Source of the DNA: Variovorax paradoxus
GTDB lineage: Bacteria; Pseudomonadota; Gammaproteobacteria; Burkholderiales; Burkholderiaceae_C
Assembly: GCF_022009635.1 (NCBI RefSeq)
Contig: NZ_CP091716.1
Coordinates: 6,159,501-6,223,500 of the forward strand
Direction of reading: 5' to 3'
Length of the DNA stretch: 64,000 nucleotides
Shown piece by piece: positions 8,505-18,326 of this stretch (positions are counted from its first letter, which is position 1; each line of letters starts with the position of its first letter). The notes beneath the pieces are model-generated. The model saw nothing but the letters and a program-made list of their open reading frames with translations, was not told the origin of the DNA and did no database searches. A program made the position numbers and the translations under genes.

Positions 8505-9463
8505 CGTTCACGTCCAATCAGCTGGCCATCTTCAGCATCGCGCTGCTCGCGCTTGGCCTGATGGTCGGCGCAGGCGCGCTGATCGCGGCCGAACGGCGCC
8601 GCACGCGCAGCGGCCAAGTCATCGGGCGCGCCATCCGGCAAGCCGCGCTCACGCCGGGATCACAGTCGGCGACGGTGGCAGAAGTGGAAGCCGAGAACGC
8701 ATTCAAGCCCGAACTCGAACTGCCTTTTCACTGGCTGGATTCGCGCCTCGGGCGGGCCTTCGTGGCGGACGAAGACCGCAACCTGATCGACCAATGCGGC
8801 CTGCCGTCGAAGCGGACGCAATTGATCTTCCTGGTAACTCGCATCAGCCTGGCCTTTGTTTTTCCGCTGCTGGCCTACCTGCTCTGGAGCAGCGGGCATG
8901 AGCAAGGCACTGTGGTCACCGTTCTGGCAGCCTGTGCCGTGCTCGGGTTCATGGCGCCCAAGTGGGTGCTCGGCCGCTTCGCCGCCGGCCGCCGCGAGCG
9001 CGCGTCCCGGGAGCTCCCGCTCTTCATTGACCTGCTGCGGCTGCTGCAAGGCGTCGGCCTGAGCCTCGACCAGAGCTTGCAGATCATGGCGACAGATTTC
9101 TCTCATGTGCTGCACGTACTGGGCTACGAACTCGGTATTGCCAATGCGCAGTACAGCCAGGGCCGTACCCGTGAACACTCGCTGCACCGCCTGGCGACGC
9201 TGCACAAGAACGAAAACCTGCGGGGCCTTGTCTCGCTGCTTGTGCAGGTCGACCGCCACGGCGGCGCGGTGCAGGAGCCGCTGCGCGTCTTCAGCGACCG
9301 TCTGCGTGAGAGCAGGCGCTCCGAGATGAAGGAACGCATCGGCAAGATCACCGTGAAGATGACCGGCGTCATGGTCGTTTCGCTACTGCCAGCGCTGGTC
9401 ATCATCACGGCGGGTCCAGGCTTCATCGCGATATTCCATTCTTTGGGAGCGATCGGTAAATGA
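8501..9463 (+). CDS. tadC: Tad inner-membrane platform protein TadC
   Basis: A 320-residue second T2SSF platform protein, paired with TadB. An N-terminal TM helix, two TM helices around residues 105-160, the bundle with the typical ELPLFIDLLRLLQGVGLSLDQ, and a C-terminal TM (MVVSLLPALVIITAGPGFIAIF) are visible. ATG 8501 overlaps the tadB stop (ATGA), so the two are translationally coupled. Confidence 0.93.
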   Translation: MTFTSNQLAIFSIALLALGLMVGAGALIAAERRRTRSGQVIGRAIRQAALTPGSQSATVAEVEAENAFKPELELPFHWLDSRLGRAFVADEDRNLIDQCGLPSKRTQLIFLVTRISLAFVFPLLAYLLWSSGHEQGTVVTVLAACAVLGFMAPKWVLGRFAAGRRERASRELPLFIDLLRLLQGVGLSLDQSLQIMATDFSHVLHVLGYELGIANAQYSQGRTREHSLHRLATLHKNENLRGLVSLLVQVDRHGGAVQEPLRVFSDRLRESRRSEMKERIGKITVKMTGVMVVSLLPALVIITAGPGFIAIFHSLGAIGK

Positions 9464-10443
9464 CAAATCTCGGCTTATTCATGCCCATTCGCTCCAGCCG
9501 CACGACTCGCATGCTCACATGCGCCGCTGCCGCCGCCTCGGTCCTCGCGGTCACCGGATGCAGCCTCCTCAAGGACACGTCCTCCGCTTACGCCGCCAGC
9601 GCCAACGCCCAGGAACGCGCGGCCGCAGAGGCGTCCGCAGAAACCAAATCGAGCGCGAACATCGACAGCAAGGCCACGTACCTCAAGCTCGTCGAGCAGA
9701 TGCAAAAGGAGGGCCTGTGGTTCGCTTCGCTCGCGCATATCGATGCGCTTGAGCAGCGCTGGGGCGTGTCGCCGGAATCCACTCGCGTACGCGCCGATGC
9801 CTTGCGCCAGACTGACCAGGCCGCGCTCAGCGCGCAAGCCTATAAGCGCCTGATCGGCACGCCGCTGGAAAGCGCCGGCTACCGCGGCCTCGGCCTGCTG
9901 GCTGGTGCGCGCGGCAGCTACGCGGAGGCGGCGCAACTGCTGGGAAAAGCGCAGCGCCAGACTCCGACCGATGCCCTCCTGCTCAGCGACCTGGGCTACG
10001 CCAACCTGCGCGCCGGACAGATCGAGGAAGCCCGACTCCCGCTGATGCAGGCGCTGCAACTGCGCCCGGACAGCACACAGGCCCAGTCCAACCTTGCGCT
10101 GTACCTGGAAGTCACCGGCCAGCGCGAACAGGCAGACCGGCTGATGGAAGTCAACCGCATGCCACCCGCAGCGCGCGCCGCGGTGCGCGAGGCCGCGCAG
10201 CAGATGCGCACGGGCGGCACGCCGCTGGCGGCGGCAAGCGCGGCGCCCGTCGCCGTCGCACCGCGGCCGCTTGCAAGCACTCCGCAGCCGGCGCGGGAAG
10301 ACACCGTCCCGCCCCCGTTGATGCTCAAGGCGTCGCGCTGGGCCGGTATGGGCGGCCTGCGCACGGCCAGCCAGTTGAACCCGTCCGTCGCCGATTCCAC
10401 GCTGTCGATGCCGCCAAACTCCACATCACAAGGTACCCAATGA
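9460..10443 (+). CDS. tadD: TPR lipoprotein TadD
   Basis: A 327-residue lipoprotein with the lipobox VTGC (Cys34 from this start). TPR-type helices span ~115-230 (e.g. LSDLGYANLRAGQIEEA, QAQSNLALYLEVTGQREQA), and the C-terminus is Pro/Ala-rich and disordered. TadD is the pilotin-like lipoprotein of Tad systems. The start overlaps the tadC stop by ATGA. An alternative ATG at 9481 would give a more usual Cys27. Confidence 0.9.
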   Translation: MTNLGLFMPIRSSRTTRMLTCAAAAASVLAVTGCSLLKDTSSAYAASANAQERAAAEASAETKSSANIDSKATYLKLVEQMQKEGLWFASLAHIDALEQRWGVSPESTRVRADALRQTDQAALSAQAYKRLIGTPLESAGYRGLGLLAGARGSYAEAAQLLGKAQRQTPTDALLLSDLGYANLRAGQIEEARLPLMQALQLRPDSTQAQSNLALYLEVTGQREQADRLMEVNRMPPAARAAVREAAQQMRTGGTPLAAASAAPVAVAPRPLASTPQPAREDTVPPPLMLKASRWAGMGGLRTASQLNPSVADSTLSMPPNSTSQGTQ

Positions 10444-10823
10444 AGAAACAACACGCTCAACGCCTCGCTCTGCTGGCCGCTGTGTTGGTGATCGCTGCGC
10501 CCACTGCGATGGCGCAGGAGGCTGCGAAACCTGCCCAGCCGGAAGCGCCGCCAACTGCCGCCCCACCGGCACACCCCGGCCAGGAAGAAATGAATGCGGC
10601 AGGAGAAATCGTCTACGAGCGGCTGCAGGTCGGTGACGCCACCCAGGGCCTGCTCGCATGGCAGCGCAGCGGCGAAATTGCCTCTCCCACGCCACGCCCC
10701 ATCGCTGGCGACGTGGCAAGTCGCAGCTACGAGCGCTACACGAAGAGTTTCGAGTTTCCGATTCCGGAGCGCATGAGTTCGATCGTCAAGTCGTCCTCGG
10801 CGGGGAACGGGGGCGGCAAGTAG
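10440..10823 (+). CDS. Small periplasmic protein of the Tad locus (DUF3613-like)
   Basis: 127 residues: a signal peptide (AVLVIAAPTAMAQ), a Pro/Ala-rich linker and a short conserved-looking block (GEIVYERLQVGDATQGLLAWQRSG) near the centre. I associate this with the DUF3613 family seen in beta-proteobacterial Tad loci, from memory and not from a search. Start overlaps the tadD stop (ATGA), so it is made together with TadD. No function is known to me. Confidence 0.8.
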   Translation: MKKQHAQRLALLAAVLVIAAPTAMAQEAAKPAQPEAPPTAAPPAHPGQEEMNAAGEIVYERLQVGDATQGLLAWQRSGEIASPTPRPIAGDVASRSYERYTKSFEFPIPERMSSIVKSSSAGNGGGK

Positions 10824-10857
10824 CGCTTGCTGCTGGGTTGAAGATCAGAAGGCCAAC

Positions 10858-11331
10858 ATGAAATCACAGGGCACACGCACCTCGACACGCAATCAGCGCG
10901 GCGTGTACGCGGTCGAGTTCGCCCTGGTGTTTCTCATCCTGTTTGCGTTGATCTACGGAATCATCTGCTACGGGATGATCTTCACATTTCGCATGGGCTT
11001 GCAAAACGCGGCAGAGGACGGCGCGCGCGCGGCTCTGCAATATCAGAATACGGTGGATGGCCGCAGGCAACGGGCACAGACCGTGGCGGGGGTCCAAAGC
11101 AATTGGATGCCTTCCATCGTGAATCTGGCGCCGACTGCCAAAGTCTGCACCGTCGAAGACGGCAATTGCGTTGCGCCCAAATGCGGAACCACTTGGGTCA
11201 TGCGTTGCCAGGTCGTGGTGACGATCACCGCAAGCAACCTTCGTGCGCTACTGCCGCCGCTTCCGAATTTCGCGGTTCCCGATCAGATCGTCGGCCAAGC
11301 CACCATGCTGCTCGACGGAAAGTCGCAATGA
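10858..11331 (+). CDS. tadE: TadE-like pseudopilin
   Basis: 157 residues. The N-terminal NQRGVYAVEFALVFLILFALIYG is a TadE-type processing site (Gly then +5 Glu) followed by a hydrophobic helix, then a globular part with several Cys (VCTVEDGNCVAPKCG...MRCQ). TadE pseudopilins are cleaved by TadV and are needed for pilus biogenesis. The four cysteines between ~98 and 122 could form disulphides. Confidence 0.9.
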   Translation: MKSQGTRTSTRNQRGVYAVEFALVFLILFALIYGIICYGMIFTFRMGLQNAAEDGARAALQYQNTVDGRRQRAQTVAGVQSNWMPSIVNLAPTAKVCTVEDGNCVAPKCGTTWVMRCQVVVTITASNLRALLPPLPNFAVPDQIVGQATMLLDGKSQ

Positions 11332-11822
11332 CCACGATCAAGAGATCATCCCTGGGCAGAGGCTCGGCCAGGCAGCAGAGCGGCTTGGCCGCGATCGAGT
11401 TCGCGCTGGTGTTCGTAGCGCTTTTCCTTGCCGTTTACGGTGTTGCTTCGATCGGCGCAGTGCTATATGTACAACAGGTTGTTTCGCGCGCCGCCGAGGA
11501 CGGTGCAAGAGCCGCCTTGCAACTGAGCCTCGATGTCGCGGCCAACGACAGCCGGGTCCAGTCCGCCGTTTACCAGTCCCTTGCATCGTCGTCGATCACG
11601 CCTTCCGCCGCGGGAAACTCCATTGCTTCGAAGTTCGCCTGGCTGAAATCCAATGTGCCCGCGAACCTGATCACCGTGGACCTTTCGGTTCCGACCCAGG
11701 TCACGGTGAAAGTCGCGTACCCCTATGGGAACAATCCCATCATTCCCCCGCTGCCATTCACGGGAATCACCACTCCCACCAACTTGCGGGGCAAGGCGAC
11801 GACGGCCAAGCCCTTGCCTTGA
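11328..11822 (+). CDS. tadF: Second TadE/TadF-like pseudopilin
   Basis: 164 residues, with a processing motif QQSGLAAIEFALVF and a hydrophobic helix. AAEDGARAALQ is shared with the previous gene, so the pair arose by duplication. ATG 11328 overlaps the preceding stop (ATGA). The TadF label rests on position in the operon rather than on distinguishing residues. Confidence 0.88.
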   Translation: MTTIKRSSLGRGSARQQSGLAAIEFALVFVALFLAVYGVASIGAVLYVQQVVSRAAEDGARAALQLSLDVAANDSRVQSAVYQSLASSSITPSAAGNSIASKFAWLKSNVPANLITVDLSVPTQVTVKVAYPYGNNPIIPPLPFTGITTPTNLRGKATTAKPLP

Positions 11823-11829
11823 GGTTTCT

Positions 11830-13911
11830 ATGTGGCCACTCTTTCAAAGACACGCATCACATCGGAATCGGCAGCGTGGGTCCGTGCTCGTCAACGCGGC
11901 CATTGCGTTGAGCTTGATCGTCATCACGCTGGTCGGCACCGAGATCGGTTATCTGTTTTTTCTGAAAAGGGAATTCCAGAAGTCGGCCGACCTCGCGGCG
12001 CTGTCGGGAGCACAGGCACTCACCACGAGCAGTTGCACCGAAGCCGCGGCGGCCGCCATTTCCAATGCATCGCAGAACCTGCCAACGGGGTTTCAGCTGA
12101 GTTCGGGCGACGTGGTCTGCGGTCGTTGGGACCCATCGAGTATTCCGGGCCCCAAGTACTTCTCGGCAGGCGTAGCGCCTTTCAACGGCGTGCAGATCTC
12201 CTTGCAGAGAACACCTGCGATGCTGCTGACGGGAATATCGGGTGGCATTCAGCGCCAGATTCAAGTACAGGCACTTGCGGTCAAGGATGAACCGTCGGTT
12301 GTTTTCTCCGTGGGCGCCAAGCTCGTCGACGTGAGCCCGGGAGGTGCGCTGACTTCCATTCTGAAGATCGCTGGCGTGAATGTGAACAACGCCTGCGTCG
12401 GTTGCTACACAGGGCTCGTCACCGCCAATATCTCTCCCGGAGACTTACTGACGGCATTGGGAATACCGGTGAGCGCGGACCTGACGGTTGGCGGCTTGAA
12501 CGCACTCCTGGCGGCCAAGAAGGTGAGCGTCGGGCAACTCGTCAACGTCATTGCGACCCTTGCCAATCAAAGCGGACTCCTGGCCGCCAACGCGCAGCTT
12601 CTCGGTGCCCTGGTAAATGCCGGCATCAATGTCGACTCCCTCCTCGTGCAAGTCGGCACCGATCCCGCCGCTACCGACGGCACCAGAGGCTTGTTCACGG
12701 TCATCACGGCACCCACGACTTCCGCGGCCTTGAACACCCAGATCAACGCCTTCGATCTTCTGAAGACGGCCCTCAGCGTAGGGACTTCGCAACACGCGGT
12801 GACGTTGAATCAGCAAGTGGGTGCGCTGGGACTCAGCGTCGAAGCACGCGTCATCGAACCGGCATCCATCGGTATCGGCGGTGTTGGCACGACGGCGTAC
12901 AACTCGCAAATCAGAGTCTTCGCTTCCATCAACACGAATGCGAGCATCCTGGGTGGCATCCTGGGTGCCTTGGCCACCCAGATAACCCTTCCGATATCCA
13001 TCGACATCGGCAACTCGCTCGGCACCGTAAAAAAAATCGACTGCAATTCGACGCCAACCAAGGCGACCATAGACGTGGATGCACCGCTTCTGGGGGCCTG
13101 CATCGGGCAGATCTCGTCCACCCAGGCGCTCTGGTCCAAGTCCAATGTCTGCCAGACCGATCTGCAGCCCATGTCCCTGGTCAAGATCCTGGGGGTGGAT
13201 CTGCTGGCGGGGAAAGCATATTTGCCGGCACTTAACAACCCCAGCACGGTGGTCCTGTCTCCGGGCGACACCGTCACAACGGGGGGGAATCCTCTTGCCA
13301 TCGGCACCACGGTTTCCACGCTCCTGAGTGACCTCTTGAAGCTGCTTCTCGGGAACCCGGGCATTGCCGGAACACCTGCGAACCGCCCCACAACGCCGGC
13401 CATTGCCGCTACGCTGGCGAATCACTACATTCCGACGACCACCGGCGCCACCATGAACCAAAGCGCAGTCGACGCTGTTCAAGCAGCCCTGACGGCCGAC
13501 GGCTTGACATGGAATCGCCCTCTGCTCGGCATACTTTCTCAGTCGATGCCTTCCGAATGGGCCGGCAACGTAGCCAGCTGCAAGACTTCATTCACCGTTT
13601 ATCAGACGTCCTGCGTTCGCTCCACGCTTGTCGACTCGCTGCAAACCGCGAATCAGAACGGGCTCCTGACTGGCATCCTGAGTGGTCTGGTGCAGCTCAT
13701 TTCAGGCCTGCTCGGCGTCGGCGCTTCCGATGGCGGAACTCCTCTGCTGGCAGGCCTTCTTGGCCCACTGGTCAACCTGTTGCAGCCGGTTCTAGATGTT
13801 CTGGGCAAGTTCGTCTCCGATCTACTGCAGATGCTGCTTGGACTGCAGCTCGGACAAACCGACGTTCATCTGCATTCCATCAGCTGCCGCAATGCGAAGC
13901 TTGTCTATTGA
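11830..13911 (+). CDS. tadG: TadG-like pilus-associated protein
   Basis: 693 residues. The N-terminus (RQRGSVLVNAAIALSLIVIT) is the TadE/G-type anchor. The next ~100 residues, with FQKSADLAALSGAQAL, match the TadG N-terminal domain. The long remainder is rich in LL-G motifs and contains no obvious von Willebrand A MIDAS motif, unlike classic TadG. Repeated LLGxLxxLxxPVL segments near the C-terminus echo the style of the giant adhesin. GAGG just upstream supports ATG 11830. It ends the Tad operon. Confidence 0.85.
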   Translation: MWPLFQRHASHRNRQRGSVLVNAAIALSLIVITLVGTEIGYLFFLKREFQKSADLAALSGAQALTTSSCTEAAAAAISNASQNLPTGFQLSSGDVVCGRWDPSSIPGPKYFSAGVAPFNGVQISLQRTPAMLLTGISGGIQRQIQVQALAVKDEPSVVFSVGAKLVDVSPGGALTSILKIAGVNVNNACVGCYTGLVTANISPGDLLTALGIPVSADLTVGGLNALLAAKKVSVGQLVNVIATLANQSGLLAANAQLLGALVNAGINVDSLLVQVGTDPAATDGTRGLFTVITAPTTSAALNTQINAFDLLKTALSVGTSQHAVTLNQQVGALGLSVEARVIEPASIGIGGVGTTAYNSQIRVFASINTNASILGGILGALATQITLPISIDIGNSLGTVKKIDCNSTPTKATIDVDAPLLGACIGQISSTQALWSKSNVCQTDLQPMSLVKILGVDLLAGKAYLPALNNPSTVVLSPGDTVTTGGNPLAIGTTVSTLLSDLLKLLLGNPGIAGTPANRPTTPAIAATLANHYIPTTTGATMNQSAVDAVQAALTADGLTWNRPLLGILSQSMPSEWAGNVASCKTSFTVYQTSCVRSTLVDSLQTANQNGLLTGILSGLVQLISGLLGVGASDGGTPLLAGLLGPLVNLLQPVLDVLGKFVSDLLQMLLGLQLGQTDVHLHSISCRNAKLVY

Positions 13912-13950
13912 AGAAGGCCGGAGCAAGTTGCCAATTTCCTATCGTTTCAA

Positions 13951-15375
13951 ATGAGCTCTCCCGCCAATTTCGACGAACTCGACCTCTTTGTCTGGGAGGG
14001 CAAAGCCGACATCCTCGATCGCATCGCGCGTTGCATGGCGAGCTTCGACGTGGAGGTGATCCGGGCCGATGGCCTGCCGCCGCCTGCGCCCGAGCGCGGC
14101 GTTGCCATGCGGCCTTCCGTCGCCATCATCAGCGTCACCGTCATCGACGGCGGCGGGCTCGCGCATGCGACCGAACTGCTGCAGGGCATGCCGGTGATCT
14201 GGGTCGCGGCGGGCTCGCGCGAGCGCGACTCGCGCACTTATCCGCCCGAGTACCTGCACGTGCTGCCCTACGACTTCACCTGCGCCGAGTTGCGCACGAT
14301 GGTCGCGAAGCTGGTGCGGCAGTTGCGTGCGCGCGAGGTGGCGCCGCAGGCGCCCGACGTGCTGGTGGCGCACTCCGACGCGATGAAGTCGCTGCTGGCC
14401 GAGGTGGGCGCTTTTGCCGACTGCGACCACAGCGTGCTGGTGCGCGGCGAAACCGGCGTGGGCAAGGAGCGCATCGCGCAGCAGTTGCACCTGGGGCACC
14501 AGCACTACAGCAAGGGCGCGTTCGTGGCGGTGAACTGCGGCGCGATTCCCGACGGGCTGTTCGAGTCGCTGTTCTTCGGCCATACCAAGGGCTCGTTCAC
14601 CGGTGCCGTGCATGCGCACCGCGGCTATTTCGAGCAGGCCACGGGCGGCACGCTGTTCCTCGACGAAATCGGCGACCTGCCACGCTACCAGCAGGTGAAG
14701 CTGCTGCGCGTGCTCGAAGACAACGCGGTGACGCGGCTCGGGGCGACGGCACCGATCCGCGTCGACTTCCGCCTGGTGGCTGCGACCAACCGCAACCTGC
14801 GCGAGATGGTGGCGAGCGGGGAGTTTCGCGCCGATCTTTTCTATCGGCTCGCGGTGATCGAGCTGCATGTGCCCAGCCTCGAGGAGCGCGGCGAAGTCGA
14901 CAAGATCGCGATCTTCAAGGCCCTGTTGAGCAATGTGCTCGGCGACGAGCTGGAGGCGCTCGGCGAGACGCCGCACTGGCTCAGCGATGCCGTGGCCGAG
15001 ACCTACTTTCCGGGCAATGTGCGCCAGTTGCGCAACCTCGCGGAGCGCGTGGGCGTGATCGCGCGGCAGTTGCACAGCTGGGACCAGAACCTGATCCAGC
15101 GCGCGATCGCGCTGACGCGCGGCACGCCTGCACCGGCCATTTCCGCGGACCGCAACGGCGCGGGTGGTGGCGGCGGAATCGGGCTCGACGGCGGCAGCGA
15201 CCGCAAGGGCTGGAACAGCGGCGAGCGCAACCGCATCATCGCGGCGCTCGAGGTCAACGACTGGAAGCGCCAGGACACCGCGCAGCACCTGGGCATCAGC
15301 CGCAAGGTGCTGTGGGAAAAGATGCGCAAGTACCAGATCCTCGACGGCGAACCCGGCATCCCCGAAGACGCCTGA
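13951..15375 (+). CDS. Sigma-54 enhancer-binding protein with pseudo-receiver domain
   Basis: A 474-residue bEBP. The N-terminal ~125 residues look like a receiver fold ([20 protein letters not shown]) but no clear phospho-acceptor Asp pocket is seen. The AAA+ domain has Walker A GETGVGKE (~167-174), GSFTGA (~215-220, the sigma-54 contact loop), Walker B ([13 protein letters not shown]) and sensor/arginine-finger segments (FRADLFYRL). A Gly-rich linker leads to a Fis-type HTH ([19 protein letters not shown]). No sensor kinase is nearby, so FleQ- or VpsR-like control by a small ligand such as c-di-GMP is plausible but unproven. It sits between the two operons that have sigma-54 promoters. Confidence 0.92.
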   Translation: MSSPANFDELDLFVWEGKADILDRIARCMASFDVEVIRADGLPPPAPERGVAMRPSVAIISVTVIDGGGLAHATELLQGMPVIWVAAGSRERDSRTYPPEYLHVLPYDFTCAELRTMVAKLVRQLRAREVAPQAPDVLVAHSDAMKSLLAEVGAFADCDHSVLVRGETGVGKERIAQQLHLGHQHYSKGAFVAVNCGAIPDGLFESLFFGHTKGSFTGAVHAHRGYFEQATGGTLFLDEIGDLPRYQQVKLLRVLEDNAVTRLGATAPIRVDFRLVAATNRNLREMVASGEFRADLFYRLAVIELHVPSLEERGEVDKIAIFKALLSNVLGDELEALGETPHWLSDAVAETYFPGNVRQLRNLAERVGVIARQLHSWDQNLIQRAIALTRGTPAPAISADRNGAGGGGGIGLDGGSDRKGWNSGERNRIIAALEVNDWKRQDTAQHLGISRKVLWEKMRKYQILDGEPGIPEDA

Positions 15376-15381
15376 TCGCTC

Positions 15382-15398
15382 CGTCGCCAGCGGCGACG
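15382..15398. terminator. Hairpin between convergent genes
   Basis: CGTCGCC (15382-15388) and GGCGACG (15392-15398) form a perfect 7-bp stem with a 3-nt loop, in the 26-bp gap between the bEBP gene and the leftward TolC gene. There is no U-tract. Confidence 0.4.
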
Positions 15399-15401
15399 AG
15401 A

Positions 15402-16985
15402 TCAGGGCGTCGAGAGACGAGGCGCCTTGCGCAGCGGCGGGTTCGCGCTAGCGGGGCCCGCGGCGCGCTCGACCACCGGCTCGCTCGCGCACGCGGTGTT
15501 GCTCGAGATGCAGAGCGCGGCCAGCAGGCCGTCTTCGGTCAACGCGGGCCGGCTCGGCGAACCGAAGAGCCTGTCGATCCAGTTGTTGGGGCCCACCGGG
15601 TCGATGCGCAGTTCGCCGGTGGTGCGCGCCAGGCGCAGTTCCGTGATGCGCAGGTCGAACACGCCGTCCACATAGTCGAACAGCAGCGTGTAGTAGTCGA
15701 GTTGCGCGTCGAGCACCTTGGGCAGGGTCTCGCGGCCGAACTCCATGAGGCGGCGGCGGCCGCGGAAGGCCTGGCCCGACGTGCTCACGGCCTCCATCAG
15801 CTGACGTTCGCGTTCACGGCCCGACACGGTGCGGGCCCACGACGCGGAGGTGAGTTCGAACAGGTTGAGCTTCACGCCCTCGAGCTTGGCTTCCTGGTTC
15901 GCGACTTCGGCCAGCGCGGACTTCAGCCGCAGTTGCCGGTCGAAGCCGTTGCCGAAGTTCCAGTTGAGTTCGAAGCCCGCGCGCGTCGGGTTCTGCGTCA
16001 CGTCATTGGGGTCGCGGGTCTTGACGATGACGGCGTCCACGGTCGGGTACAGGCTCGCGTCCTGCTGGTCCGCCAGCGCCCTGGCACGTTCGATGCGGCC
16101 CTGGGCTTCGGCGATCTCGGTGCTGCGCGCCTCGGCGCGGCGCAGCGCTTCTTCCTGCGAGCCGATACGCCATTGCGGCGGCGCGGCGAGCACGGGCAGC
16201 GACTCGGCGTTGGGCGAGAACTTGAAGTAGTTGCGGAACTTGGCCATCGCCTCGTCGCGCTGCGCCTCGAAGTCGGACTCGCGCGCGGCCACGAGCGCGC
16301 GGCGCGACGCGGCCATATTGAGGTCGTTGTCGCCGGTCACGCCCAGCGCGACGCGGCGGGCCTCGGCCTTGGAGAGCTCGGCGACCACCTCGGTGGCCTT
16401 GTGCGCGATCTGCTTCTTGAGGTCGTAGCGCTGCACCTGCAGGTAGGCGGTCAGCGCGTCGAGCACCACTTTCTGCGAGGTGGTGACGACGGCCTCGTCG
16501 TCGGCCTGGTTGCCGGCTTCGGCGGCGCGCTGCGCGGCGCTCATGGCGCCGCCGTCCAGCAGGCTCATGCGGGCCTGGGCGGTGAGCACGGTGTAGCTCT
16601 GCGTCCTGGCGCCCGCCGCGCCGCTGTTGTAGTTGCCGGTGGTCGTGCCGAAGTTGAAGCGCGGGTAGCGCGCCTGCTTGGCGGCATCGACGCCGTAGCT
16701 GCTGGTGTTGGCCGCCGCCTGCGCAGTCTGCACCTCGGGGTAGTCCTGCGACAGCGCGATCAGCGCCTGCTTCACCTGCTGCGCGTAACTGGCCGCGCCG
16801 AGCGACGGCGCGGACAGGCGGCGCGCGAGCATGAGCACCGGCGGCGGCTCCAGCTGCGATTCCTGTTGTTGCTGCTGCTGTTCCTGCGCGAAGGCGGCGG
16901 GCGGCAGCGCGAAGCTGGCGCACAGCGCCGCGCACACGGCACCGGTGCCCGCGCGGCGCCGGCTGTTCAAGGGTGCGCTCCTCAT
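15402..16985 (-). CDS. TolC-family outer-membrane channel of the type I secretion system
   Basis: 527 residues. A signal peptide ends near AFAQ, followed by a poly-Gln tract (EQQQQQQES) and two outer-membrane efflux-protein repeats rich in coiled-coil (VAELSKAEARRVALGVTGDN; TRAGFELNWNFGNGFDRQ). It would form the outer-membrane duct for the secreted giant protein. Its ATG overlaps the stop of the HlyD gene (ATGA), so the two are coupled. The C-terminal ~50 residues beyond the barrel/helix core are Pro/Ala-rich. Confidence 0.92.
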   Translation of the reverse strand: MRSAPLNSRRRAGTGAVCAALCASFALPPAAFAQEQQQQQQESQLEPPPVLMLARRLSAPSLGAASYAQQVKQALIALSQDYPEVQTAQAAANTSSYGVDAAKQARYPRFNFGTTTGNYNSGAAGARTQSYTVLTAQARMSLLDGGAMSAAQRAAEAGNQADDEAVVTTSQKVVLDALTAYLQVQRYDLKKQIAHKATEVVAELSKAEARRVALGVTGDNDLNMAASRRALVAARESDFEAQRDEAMAKFRNYFKFSPNAESLPVLAAPPQWRIGSQEEALRRAEARSTEIAEAQGRIERARALADQQDASLYPTVDAVIVKTRDPNDVTQNPTRAGFELNWNFGNGFDRQLRLKSALAEVANQEAKLEGVKLNLFELTSASWARTVSGRERERQLMEAVSTSGQAFRGRRRLMEFGRETLPKVLDAQLDYYTLLFDYVDGVFDLRITELRLARTTGELRIDPVGPNNWIDRLFGSPSRPALTEDGLLAALCISSNTACASEPVVERAAGPASANPPLRKAPRLSTP

Positions 16986-18298
16986 GGCTCGCGGAAGGCT
17001 TCGCGCCGCAGCTTGAGCACCGGCCGCAGGATGTACCAGATGAACGGATCGGTGCCGACACGCAGGTCGACCTCCGACTCCATGCCGGCGGTGATGCGGT
17101 TCTCGTCGCGCCCCACGTGCGACTGCGACATGCTGATGAGCAGCCGGTAGTAGGGCGCGCCGTTCGAGATGGCGGGGTCGCGGTCGGCGTCTGCCGCCAC
17201 CAGCTTGACCTTGCCGTCGACGGCGCCGTAGCGCAGGTAGTCGTAGGCGGTGATCTTCACGCGCGCGGTCTGCCCCACTTCGATGAAGCCGCGGTCGTTC
17301 GGGTTGAGCCGCGCCTCGACCATGATCTCGTCTTCGTCGGGCACCACTTCGAGAATCGATTCGCCGGGCTTCACCACCCAGCCGGGGCTGGAGTTGCGCA
17401 GGCCCTTGACGATGCCGTCGGAAGGCGCCTTCACCACCGTGCGCGAGCGTTGCGTGCGGGCACGCGCGAGGTCTTCGCTCAGGCTCGCGAACTGGCGCTC
17501 GACGGTGGCCAGTTCGTCCGATGCGCGGCGGCGGTATCGCCCTTCGGCCTCGGCCATCTTGGCCTGCGCCTCGGTGATGGCGGCGTCTGCCGAGACCACG
17601 CCCTGCCGCGCCACCGCAAGCTCGCTGCGCACGCTCTCGGCCTGGCGCCGCTTCTCGAGCACCTCGACCTGGCCCACCAGCTTCTCGCTGAGCAGCTGCT
17701 CGGAAATCTCGAGTTCCTTCTGCATCAGTTCGAGCCGGTCGCCGAGGCCCTTCACCTTGGCCTGCTGCTCCAGCTTCTTGCTGCGCGCCTGCTCCAGGCC
17801 CGACACCGCGCCCGCCATGACGCCGCGCTGCTCCAGCGCGCGCGCCTGGTAGGCGCCGGTCTCGCCCTCGAACACGCCTTCGTCGATGTCCTTGGCGAAG
17901 GACTCGCGGCGAAGCGGCTGGCCCCGGCTCTCGGCCATGAGGCGCACGCGCGTGGCCTGCGTGGCGGCATAGCGAGCCGTGAGTTCTTCCAGGTTCAGGC
18001 CGCTGCCGCCGAGGTCGATCTCCACCAGCGGCTGGCCGGTCTTGACCTTGTCGCCTTCCTTGACCAGCACGCTGCTGACGATGCCGCCTTCCAAGTGCTG
18101 GATGGACTTGACGCGGTCCGACGGGATCACGCGGCCCGGCGCGACGACCACGGTTTCCATGGGAAAGCCCAGGCCGACCAGTGCCAGCACCGCGACCGCC
18201 CCGCCGATGATCCATTGCCGCCGTCGTCCCTGCGGCGATGTCTGCGCCGCGCGCTTGTCCTGTTCGTCCTGCAGTATCTGCGGCAGATCTGATTTCAA
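16982..18298 (-). CDS. HlyD-family periplasmic adaptor of the type I secretion system
   Basis: 438 residues: short cytoplasmic N-terminus, one TM helix (IIGGAVAVLALVGLGF), a biotinyl-lipoyl-like motif (GGIVSSVLVKEGDKVKTGQPL), a long coiled-coil (~120-290) and a C-terminal beta-barrel (FIEVGQTARVKITAYDYLRYG). The family is that of PrtE/LapC adaptors. It bridges the ABC exporter and TolC. Confidence 0.94.
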   Translation of the reverse strand: MKSDLPQILQDEQDKRAAQTSPQGRRRQWIIGGAVAVLALVGLGFPMETVVVAPGRVIPSDRVKSIQHLEGGIVSSVLVKEGDKVKTGQPLVEIDLGGSGLNLEELTARYAATQATRVRLMAESRGQPLRRESFAKDIDEGVFEGETGAYQARALEQRGVMAGAVSGLEQARSKKLEQQAKVKGLGDRLELMQKELEISEQLLSEKLVGQVEVLEKRRQAESVRSELAVARQGVVSADAAITEAQAKMAEAEGRYRRRASDELATVERQFASLSEDLARARTQRSRTVVKAPSDGIVKGLRNSSPGWVVKPGESILEVVPDEDEIMVEARLNPNDRGFIEVGQTARVKITAYDYLRYGAVDGKVKLVAADADRDPAISNGAPYYRLLISMSQSHVGRDENRITAGMESEVDLRVGTDPFIWYILRPVLKLRREAFREP

Positions 18299-18326
18299 AA
18301 TTTGCGGCCCCCGTCGCTCGTCGTTT

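Noticed and set aside
13509..17150. 1213-codon plus-strand frame overlapping tadG, the bEBP gene and tolC
   Set aside because: It crosses two well-supported genes on both strands and encodes Arg/Ala-rich sequence without any domain; a high-GC shadow.
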